Source of the DNA: Bacillota bacterium
GTDB taxonomy: Bacteria > Bacillota > Limnochordia > Darwinibacteriales > Darwinibacteriaceae
Assembly: GCA_012799535.1 (NCBI GenBank)
Contig: JAAZLB010000346.1
Location: 1 to 6,853 of the forward strand
Reading direction: 5' to 3'
DNA length: 6,853 nucleotides
The translations under genes and the position numbers were made by a program. Shown one piece after another: positions 1-5,841 of the stretch. The notes under the pieces were generated by a model. That model had not been told where the DNA came from, ran no database searches, and saw only the letters and a program-made list of their open reading frames with translations. Position 1 is the stretch's first letter; every line of letters starts with the position of its first letter.

Positions 1-180
1 CCATCCCTGTGGGGCCTCGTAAGCTCGATGCCAATCCCCTTGGCTCATCCCGAAGACCCCCAAACCAGGATGAATCACTAACACATCCGCTCCTAAGGAT
101 TTGGCCTATTCTGCCGAACGTAACAGTGAATCTATGGATAGCTTACGCATGTGGCGATTTGAACTGCTAAGGTTCACCCA
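1..180 (-). pseudogene. Truncated remnant of a sugar phosphate isomerase/epimerase (TIM-barrel), running off the left edge
   Basis: Reading the minus strand from 180 to 1 in one frame gives about 60 codons that look like the middle of a xylose-isomerase-like TIM-barrel protein (AP_endonuc_2 fold, sugar phosphate isomerase/epimerase). The visible stretches are VNLSSSNRHMRKLSIDSLLR, then AKSLGADVLVIHPG, then FGMSQGDWHRAYEA. The V-I-H-P-G block matches the family strand that carries a metal-binding histidine. The frame is broken by a TAG at 108-106 (between E and A) and by a TAA just upstream at 183-181. No start codon with a ribosome binding site precedes it. The N-terminal part expected before this block, several dozen residues, is absent. 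It therefore looks like a dead fragment left by a deletion, and the C-terminal part lies outside the window. Its position after a sugar kinase fits a catabolic operon. The family call rests on motif recognition only, and the substrate is unknown. Confidence 0.55.
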
Positions 181-277
181 TTATTTCATTTAATAAATTA
201 ATTCAATGATAAAATCAATACTCCTGCTTTTTTCGATCATTTTTTGAAGCAAATATTAACTGGAGGTATTGGTAGTT

Positions 278-327
278 AAGAAAACCACGTAGATATAACC
301 CTTAATAAGGGGTGCTACCTTCGTGGT
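278..327 (-). terminator. Probable intrinsic terminator downstream of the FGGY kinase gene
   Basis: On the minus strand, ACCACG (327-322) pairs with CGTGGT (289-284), and a T-rich run TTTTCTT (284-278) follows the second arm. Inside the stem, CCCTTA and TAAGGG (311-306 and 304-299) can form a smaller hairpin, and TAG can pair with CTA across a bulge. It begins about 25 nt after the kinase stop codon at 355-353, where a terminator is expected. The stem is interrupted and the T-run contains a C, so it is weaker than the one after rapZ. Confidence 0.5.
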
Positions 328-352
328 CAAATTAATAACATCTTGCTTTTGT

Positions 353-1087
353 TCAGTCATTGTCTACAGAAATGATCTCACTTAGTTGTTGAACTTTTGG
401 TAAGATCTCTAGATAAACACTATATAAGCGTTTGTAATCCCCTGCAACGTCAGGGTTTGCTTTGTAAACAGAGCCCACTTTGTAAGTCATTTCCACTGCC
501 TGTCGCGGATTTGAATAAATTTTAGCACCAAGTGCCCCTAGTAGAGCGGTGCCTAGCAAAGTGGCCTCTTGTACCATGGGCACTTCCACCACCCCTTGGA
601 TCAAGTTACTTTTTATCTCCATCCAAAGGGGGTTTCTGGTTCCACCACCGATCGCGTGCACTTTATTAAAAACTTGACCTTGCACCGACTCCATACCTTG
701 CATAACACGTAGTCCTTCAAAGGAGACCCCCTCTAAAACACCGCGGGCAAAATCCGCTTGCGTATGGAAATCACGAATACCCATGAAGCTTCCTTTGCTA
801 AGGGGATTGCGTACTGGTGGACCAGCTCCTCGTAAGTGGGGAATAAAAAATAGGCCATTTGCCCCTACCTGTCTTTTACGTGCTTGGGTTACTAATTCTT
901 CATACGGCTGTGATACTCCCCAGGTACGATAAAACGCATCCAAAAACCATTCTACACTAACACCGTTAGAGCTGGCTCCCCCTTGCAAATAGTACACACC
1001 GGGGATCACATGGTGGCCCACATTGAATCCTTTATACTCCATCACATTTAACTGCGACAGACTAGGCAAGACAGAAATAAAACTTTC
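353..1087 (-). pseudogene. FGGY-family carbohydrate kinase, C-terminal half (after the in-frame stop)
   Basis: This is the second half of the kinase gene spanning 1873-353, and it continues in the same frame directly after a TAA at 1090-1088. It encodes the C-terminal actin-like ATPase domain of FGGY kinases, codons 263-506 of the original gene. The diagnostic adenosine-binding block H-A-I-G-G-G-T-R-N-P-L-W lies at about codons 407-418, followed by the conserved stretch ending in A-T-L-L-G-T-A-L-L-G-A. The first residues after the stop, ESFISVLPS, continue the phosphate-binding region without a gap. The reading frame is open to a TGA at 355-353, and the combined length of 506 codons is normal for the family. 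Independent translation is unlikely: the only early starts are a TTG at 1069 and GTG/ATG codons soon after, none with a convincing ribosome binding site. Even if made, this half lacks the substrate domain and the catalytic aspartate. The gene is probably a recent pseudogene, although suppression of the stop or a sequence error is possible. Confidence 0.85.
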
Positions 1088-1873
1088 TTAAGTACCCATT
1101 GAATCCAAGATCACCCCTGGTTCGATTACCTTGGCAGAAAAAGCACCGCATACATGGTCATGTCCGCCTAAGGATACGGGAGTACCCACTTCCAAGCTAG
1201 TCTCTGTTGAGACCTTAGCAGTAATTTCACCAAGATAAGTTCCGCCAGGGAAAGCTGGGGGGAGCAGATCGTGCCTTAAGTCTGCTTTTCGTAGTAAGTC
1301 TTTGGACCAAGTCTTTTTTTCCAAGTCAAATAGCCCTGTACGAGAAGCTATAGAATAATCTGTGGCCATTACTCCAGTGAGACGATAGTTAATATAATCC
1401 GACATACACAGCCAAGTCTTGGCATGTTCATATAAATGGGGCTCGTAGTCTCGTAACCAAAGAATTTTGAACAGAGAATAAATGTGATTGGGATTAAGAC
1501 CTGTAATATGAAAAAACTGCTCCGGGCTTATTTTTTCAAACCATGTTTCCGCATCCTCCTTACTACGGACGTCAAACCAGCTTATAATCGGAGTCAAAGC
1601 CCGACCTTGAGCGTCCACGAGCAAGCCTGCCTCGGCCATACTGGCAACCGCAATCGAGCTAATCTCGGAGCCCCTATCTGTTGAAGCAACAGTATCTTTC
1701 AATAGATCTGCTACGAGCCGCCAGATTTCTTCCGGATCGTAAACTGCTTGACTAGCACCTAGATTAATGGTTGGTGTCGTGCGGATGTGTAGACTTTGCA
1801 GGCTACCATCCAGACTGAAAGTACCCACTTTAATGTGAGTTGTACCTACATCAACTCCAAGAATCAAATCCAA
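1088..1873 (-). pseudogene. FGGY-family carbohydrate kinase, N-terminal half (ends at a premature TAA)
   Basis: FGGY kinases phosphorylate sugars or polyols with ATP in the cytoplasm. This half has the first phosphate-binding motif G-V-D-V-G-T-T (residues 6-12), a sugar-contact block W-F-D-V-R (99-103), and G-G-H-D-H (236-240), whose Asp239 is the expected catalytic base. It stops right after D-S-M-G-T (257-261), where the family has its second phosphate motif (GT followed by a small residue, then often E). The TAA at 1090-1088 occupies that small-residue codon, and one base change from TCA (Ser) would produce it. Start: TTG at 1873, with GGGGGTG six nt upstream and an in-frame TAG directly before it, so no earlier start is possible. 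The protein as read would lack the ATP-binding domain and should be inactive. The GGHDH form resembles the fuculokinase type more than xylulokinase or glycerol kinase, but the substrate cannot be assigned. The gene lies 21 nt beyond the rapZ terminator. Confidence 0.85.
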
Positions 1874-1894
1874 CTACTTCACCCCCACAATGCC

Positions 1895-1923
1895 AAAAAG
1901 GCGGTACACCAAGGACCGCCTTT
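1895..1923 (-). terminator. Intrinsic terminator after rapZ
   Basis: On the minus strand, AAAGGCGGT (1923-1915) and ACCGCCTTT (1905-1897) form a perfect 9-bp stem with a 9-nt loop. The second arm runs into five consecutive T residues (1899-1895). It begins 18 nt after the rapZ stop codon. Its T-run ends 21 nt before the TTG start of the kinase gene, so the kinase depends on read-through, regulated anti-termination or an unseen promoter. Confidence 0.8.
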
Positions 1924-1941
1924 AAGCTTAACTCTACTTAA

Positions 1942-2838
1942 CTAAACTGCATTCACTTGGGCCACAACTGCCTCCCGATGACGCACGGTAGCCTTCACAC
2001 CCTCTTTTTGTAAACGCTGAGCCAGTTCAATAGCAATGGCAACAGACCGGTGTTGTCCTCCTGTGCAACCAATTCCAATGGTTAGCCTGCCTTTACCCTC
2101 TTTACTATAGGCGGGCAAAAGATCTTGCACAAGAGAAGAAAATCTTTCAATGAACTCCTGAGTGATGGGCCATTGTAGCACATAATCTGCCACATCTTCT
2201 TGTTCACCTGTGAGGGGGCGCAGTTCATCGATGTAATAGGGATTGGGAACAAATCTTACATCAAAAACTATGTCCGCATCGATAGGGGCACCATGTTTAA
2301 AACCAAAGGAAAAAATATCCACAGCCATTGTTTTATGCAAGGGATTGCCTTGATAAATCTCATTTAAGCGCAGGCGTAATTCCATGGGGCGAAGATCTGT
2401 AGTATCAATAACGTCATGGGCCAATTCTCGAGCATCAGCCAACAATCTCCGTTCAGCAGTGATGATCTCGTAAATGCTTTCGGGATTCTGTTGCCCCTCC
2501 AAAAGGGGGTGGAGTCTTCTAGTTTCACTAAATCGCTTAATCAGCACATTGTCACTACAGTCCAAGAAAATCAAGTGATACGAGTAACCACTTTGTACTA
2601 ACCAATCGAGAGACTTACGGAAATCCGAAAAATACTCTCGCACCCGAATATCAATGGCTATCGCGTATTTACGATTTGCAATCCCCTGATTAGCGTGTAA
2701 TTCAACCAAACGTGGCAAAAGGGCTGGAGGCAAATTGTCAATGCAAAACATGCCTAAATCCTCCAGGGCCTTCATGGCTTGAGTCTTACCGGCCCCCGAC
2801 AAGCCCGTCACAATGGTGAAATCAACATCTTTCATCAA
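1942..2838 (-). CDS. rapZ: RapZ/YvcJ family nucleotide-binding protein (RNase adapter family)
   Basis: This is a full-length member of the RapZ/YvcJ family, 297-298 residues where relatives are about 285-295. It has an N-terminal P-loop, G-L-S-G-A-G-K-T (12-19), a Walker-B-like strand L-I-F-L-D (89-93), and the family block R-F-S-E-T-R-R-L-H-P-L (102-112). The C-terminal domain carries the hallmark F-S-F-G-F-K-H-G and D-A-D-I-V-F-D-V-R-F-P-N-P-Y-Y region (176-202) and G-C-T-G-G-Q-H-R-S-V (257-266). In E. coli RapZ senses glucosamine-6-phosphate and directs RNase E to the GlmZ sRNA; in Bacillus YvcJ binds nucleotides and UDP-GlcNAc and is linked to competence and cell-envelope metabolism. The role here is probably sensory or regulatory but is not shown. 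The start is TTG at 2838 (AAAGGG 10 nt upstream) or ATG at 2835 (13 nt); they differ by one residue. It begins 27 nt after the ATPase stop with no terminator between, so co-transcription is likely. The usual partners yvcK and whiA do not follow it. Confidence 0.95.
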   Translation of the reverse strand: MMKDVDFTIVTGLSGAGKTQAMKALEDLGMFCIDNLPPALLPRLVELHANQGIANRKYAIAIDIRVREYFSDFRKSLDWLVQSGYSYHLIFLDCSDNVLIKRFSETRRLHPLLEGQQNPESIYEIITAERRLLADARELAHDVIDTTDLRPMELRLRLNEIYQGNPLHKTMAVDIFSFGFKHGAPIDADIVFDVRFVPNPYYIDELRPLTGEQEDVADYVLQWPITQEFIERFSSLVQDLLPAYSKEGKGRLTIGIGCTGGQHRSVAIAIELAQRLQKEGVKATVRHREAVVAQVNAV

Positions 2839-2865
2839 ATCTTGTCAACCCTTTCGAGTTCCAAA

Positions 2866-3960
2866 TTAGAGGAGTTTATCCTCTTGGTCAAAACACTTAA
2901 TTTTGTCCTTAAAAACGCCAACCCAAATAGGCTCATCAATCTTTAGGTTCATGTCAGAGTAAATGGTCGCGGTAAGCACCTCTTCTCCCAATTGGATCTT
3001 TATGTACCACTCTGAGCCAGCTGGTAGAACAGAATAAACAGTACCTTCGAACAGATCCGGACCAGGCTCTCTTGATAAGAAGAGATCCTCAGCTCGTAGA
3101 CCTAGAGTCACTTTCTGTTCCCTTACGGAGGTGGTACCAGTTTGAGACACAAAGGGTAGCCTAAGTTCGCCTGCAACAATTTCCCAAGCCTCTCCACTTT
3201 TCACCAAAACACCATCAATCAAGTTAATCCTGGGGTTACCAATGAAGTCCGCTGTAAAAATATTGGCCGGTTCAGAATAAATGCTCATAGGCGGTGCCCA
3301 TTGCTGTAAGATTCCCTTATCCATAACAGCAACATGACTCGACATGGTTAATGCCTCTAACTGGTCGTGAGTTACATAGATAATGGTGGATCCAGTTTCG
3401 AGATGGAGACGTTTCAACTCGGCTCTCATGTCCATCCGTAGCTTCGAGTCTAGGTTAGAAAGGGGTTCGTCCAACAATAAGACCTCGGGCTCCATTACCA
3501 GAACACGGGCAATAGCAACCCGCTGTTGCTGACCTCCAGATAACTCACTAGGGTAACGCTCCAAAAGATCACCAATTTGTAAAACCTTAGCAATGGCAAT
3601 AGTACGGGACTTAACTTCAGACGCAGGTCGTTTCGCGATAGTGAGGCCAAAGGCAATATTATCAAAAACAGTCAAATGGGGCCATAAAGCGTAGCTTTGA
3701 AAAACAAGACCCATCTTTCGTTTACCTGGTGGTACATATTCGCCCCTTTCAGAGGAGAACACGCATTGATCACCAACCCAAATTTCACCTTCGGTGGGAT
3801 CCTCAAGACCGGCAATCATTCTTAATGTAGTGGTCTTCCCGCAGCCTGATGGACCTAACAGCGTAGCAAAACTACCATCTTCAATCTCCAAATTAAAATT
3901 ATCTACGGCAGTTACTTGCCCAAATCTCTTCGTAATGTTTTTCAAGACAATATTAGCCAT
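2866..3960 (-). CDS. ABC transporter ATP-binding protein with TOBE domain (MalK/FbpC/PotA-like)
   Basis: This is the energising subunit of the importer; a dimer binds the cytoplasmic EAA loops of the fused permease. The 364-residue length and layout match the MalK/UgpC/FbpC/PotA group. It has Walker A G-P-S-G-C-G-K-T (36-43), a Q-loop glutamine (Q88), the ABC signature L-S-G-G-Q-Q-Q-R (140-147), Walker B L-L-L-D-E (161-165), a D-loop S-N-L-D (168-171) and the switch histidine in T-H-D-Q (H198). All catalytic residues are present. The linker G-N-P-R-I-N (241-246) leads into a C-terminal regulatory TOBE region at about 245-355, with the typical L-G-L-R-A-E-D (286-292). The start is ATG at 3960 with AGGAGG (3974-3969) eight nt upstream. 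That ribosome binding site sits inside the last permease codons and the genes are 4 nt apart, so translation is probably coupled. The motifs do not fix the substrate, because the iron, polyamine, sugar and phosphonate systems all share them. Confidence 0.95.
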   Translation of the reverse strand: MANIVLKNITKRFGQVTAVDNFNLEIEDGSFATLLGPSGCGKTTTLRMIAGLEDPTEGEIWVGDQCVFSSERGEYVPPGKRKMGLVFQSYALWPHLTVFDNIAFGLTIAKRPASEVKSRTIAIAKVLQIGDLLERYPSELSGGQQQRVAIARVLVMEPEVLLLDEPLSNLDSKLRMDMRAELKRLHLETGSTIIYVTHDQLEALTMSSHVAVMDKGILQQWAPPMSIYSEPANIFTADFIGNPRINLIDGVLVKSGEAWEIVAGELRLPFVSQTGTTSVREQKVTLGLRAEDLFLSREPGPDLFEGTVYSVLPAGSEWYIKIQLGEEVLTATIYSDMNLKIDEPIWVGVFKDKIKCFDQEDKLL

Positions 3961-3964
3961 TTTC

Positions 3965-5767
3965 TCAACCTCCTATTCCCTTAGCCAAGTCTGTACCCAT
4001 GAGTTTACGACTTAAGGCGGTAGTCAATAATACAGTCAAAACAATCAAGACCATTACCGCATTCGTATATGGATACCAACCTCGATCTGTATAACGTAAA
4101 GTGATAGCGGTGGCTACCTGCGTGCCCGGCGTAACTAAGAGAACAACCAGGCTGAGCTCACGCATCGCGGAAATGAATGGAAGCAACAGACCGGAGAAAA
4201 ACGAACTCTTTTGTAAAGGAAGAATGATCTTACGAATCCTTTTACTCCAAGGGGCTCCTACCATAGTAGCTGCCTCTTCTAATTCTGGACCAATTTGCAT
4301 CATTGCTGTAATTCCCGCCCGTGAAGCGAAGGGGAGATATTTTACCGAACAAGCAATAACCAACAAAGCGAAAGTCCCGTAGAGGCTAGGAATCGGTCCC
4401 CGCGGTACTGCAAATAGGGCCAAGAAAATAGAACCAAAAGCAATGCTTGGCATGAGATAGGGCAAAAAGGCTAATTGATCGAGGAATTTAGAGAAAACCG
4501 TCCCTCGAGTGCGCACTACCGTATAACCGATCAACATACCAGCCACACCCGTGATTACCGCGGTAACTAAACCTAACTTGAAACTATTGGCTAAAGCATT
4601 TAGGATAGCTGGATTGCGCAAAATTCCCGGTTCTCCAGTACCAAGACCAATCGAGGTACTTGCGGGGCCAATCCAGTAGTGGAGGCTGAAGTTGTCAAGA
4701 CTGTAGTTACCTGGAATTAACATCATCGAGTCGATGGTCAAAACTACAAAAGGTACTACAGTTACACTGATCAAAAAGGCTATCACCAAAACAGTAACCG
4801 GCCACTTCAATTTACCAAGTTTAGTCAATTCACTCTTACCACTCTTACCGGAAATAGTCACAAAACTCTTTCGTGCTCCTAAGAGTTTGTGATCCATATA
4901 TAAAATAAGAATTCCCATGAGAATCATTACAAAGGCTACTAAATAGCCAATACCCGGTCTTTGACCCACTAAGTTAGCATGTAACATGGTGGATAAAACA
5001 TAAGTACGTACCGGTCCACCTAAAAAGGCAGGCGTACCAAAAGTACCTAAACCGCGGGAAAAGGTCAACAAGAATGTGGAGAAAATTACCGGGGTAACAA
5101 TTGGAAAGACAATCTTTCTAAGGACCTGCCATCGACTGGCACCAAGTAATTCTGCTGACTCTTCCAATTGGGAGTCAATATTACGCAAAGCCCCTGCAAT
5201 GAGCATGAAGCCAAAAGGAAAATAATGTAATGATAAAGTAACGATAATGGGGAACATCCCATATGAAAACCAGTTTGGCAAACTAATCCCCGTTAAGAAT
5301 TGAAATAACCCCTGACTACCACCAATGCGCGGATTCTTAAACAAGGTTATCCAGGCCAAAGACATGGCCCAAGAGGGCATAATATAGGGAACAATAGCAA
5401 TATTAGAGATAAACTTTTTATAAGGTAAGTCTGTGCGTACCACAAGCCATGCTAACACGCCCCCAATAAGCAAAGAAAGCACAGCTAACGAAGTAGAAAT
5501 AATCAACGTGTTTAACAAGGGCTTATAGAAAAAACTGTAGGACGATGGTTCACTGAAGGTTCGCTTCCAGTGACTCAAAGTATAATCACCAGGCATAGAA
5601 CCAGGAATTTGGAACCTTTCCATGGGATGCACAATTAAAGTCTCATGCACCATGATAACCAAAGGAACCAAGACAACATAGATTAGGATGCAAATAAATA
5701 CGACAGACAGAATCGTTTGAGGTGTGGCATTTCTTCTCACCTTACCCACTATTGCCTTAGGATTCAT
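3965..5767 (-). CDS. Fused two-domain ABC transporter permease (FbpB/AfuB/ThiP-like)
   Basis: This is the membrane channel of the importer, with two permease domains in one 600-residue chain, so it can form the pore without a second permease gene; none is present. Each half has about six hydrophobic segments. The first half has one near 20-40, others at about 84-110, 122-143, 170-193, 225-245 and 272-291. The second half starts near 322-345 and ends at about 568-588. Each half carries the EAA loop that docks on the ATPase: E-E-S-A-E-L-L-G-A-S-R (202-212) and E-E-A-A-T-M-V-G-A-P-W (497-507), both with the conserved Gly. A hydrophilic Ser/Gly/Lys-rich linker (about 302-321) joins the halves. 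The architecture is typical of iron(III), thiamine, 2-aminoethylphosphonate and AfuB sugar-phosphate importers. The start is ATG at 5767 with AAAGGAG 13 nt upstream, a slightly long spacing. An in-frame GTG five codons earlier overlaps this site and is unlikely to be the start. Confidence 0.93.
   Translation of the reverse strand: MNPKAIVGKVRRNATPQTILSVVFICILIYVVLVPLVIMVHETLIVHPMERFQIPGSMPGDYTLSHWKRTFSEPSSYSFFYKPLLNTLIISTSLAVLSLLIGGVLAWLVVRTDLPYKKFISNIAIVPYIMPSWAMSLAWITLFKNPRIGGSQGLFQFLTGISLPNWFSYGMFPIIVTLSLHYFPFGFMLIAGALRNIDSQLEESAELLGASRWQVLRKIVFPIVTPVIFSTFLLTFSRGLGTFGTPAFLGGPVRTYVLSTMLHANLVGQRPGIGYLVAFVMILMGILILYMDHKLLGARKSFVTISGKSGKSELTKLGKLKWPVTVLVIAFLISVTVVPFVVLTIDSMMLIPGNYSLDNFSLHYWIGPASTSIGLGTGEPGILRNPAILNALANSFKLGLVTAVITGVAGMLIGYTVVRTRGTVFSKFLDQLAFLPYLMPSIAFGSIFLALFAVPRGPIPSLYGTFALLVIACSVKYLPFASRAGITAMMQIGPELEEAATMVGAPWSKRIRKIILPLQKSSFFSGLLLPFISAMRELSLVVLLVTPGTQVATAITLRYTDRGWYPYTNAVMVLIVLTVLLTTALSRKLMGTDLAKGIGG
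3969..3974 (-). promoter_or_regulatory. Ribosome binding site of the ATPase gene inside the permease gene end
   Basis: AGGAGG on the minus strand lies eight nt before the ATPase ATG. It overlaps the last two permease glycine codons and comes directly before the permease TGA at 3967-3965. Ribosomes finishing the permease would release almost on the next start, which supports coupled translation and confirms the ATG at 3960. Confidence 0.8.
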
Positions 5768-5800
5768 TGTTTTCTGTCCACTCCTTTACAAACATTAGGA

Positions 5801-5828
5801 TCTCCCCGTACCAGTTTGTACGGGGAGA
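5801..5828 (-). promoter_or_regulatory. Intercistronic hairpin between the binding-protein and permease genes
   Basis: TCTCCCCGTAC (5801-5811) and GTACGGGGAGA (5818-5828) form a perfect 11-bp, G+C-rich stem with a 6-nt loop. On the transcribed strand the stem is followed by ATCCTAATG, with no T-run, so it does not look like an ordinary terminator. It begins 13 nt after the binding-protein stop codon and ends about 11 nt before the permease ribosome binding site. In comparable operons such hairpins protect the 3' end of the binding-protein message, so that this protein is made in excess over the membrane subunits. That role is inferred here. Partial termination or an operator site are alternatives. 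Confidence 0.7.
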
Positions 5829-5841
5829 AATCTCAAACGTA

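Noticed and set aside
190..207. A+T-rich near-palindromic stretch as an attachment site or replication element
   Set aside because: There is no integrase, repeat pair, DnaA-box cluster or transposase fragment nearby. The pattern is explained by low complexity.
190..218. Possible promoter on the minus strand: TTGATT (218-213), 17-nt spacer, TATTAA (195-190)
   Set aside because: Each box matches the consensus at only four of six positions. Such matches are expected by chance in this very A+T-rich stretch, and only a broken gene lies downstream.
353..1069. Separate C-terminal kinase gene starting at TTG 1069
   Set aside because: There is no convincing ribosome binding site before 1069. The six codons between the TAA and this TTG still read as conserved kinase sequence, so the true frame continues from upstream.
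1088..1090. Programmed recoding (selenocysteine or pyrrolysine) at the kinase stop
   Set aside because: The codon is TAA, not the TGA or TAG used for these residues. The position is normally Ser, Thr or Ala, and no special downstream hairpin is evident within the next few codons.
1484..1684. Open frame on the plus strand inside the kinase gene
   Set aside because: It lies entirely opposite well-supported coding sequence, has no recognisable domain and no good ribosome binding site. The same applies to plus-strand frames at 2416-2601, 3794-4015 and 4101-4382.
1928..1942. Short direct repeat AGTTAAG, three nt apart, after the rapZ stop
   Set aside because: It is only seven bases long and occurs twice. 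No operator or repeat array can be supported from it.
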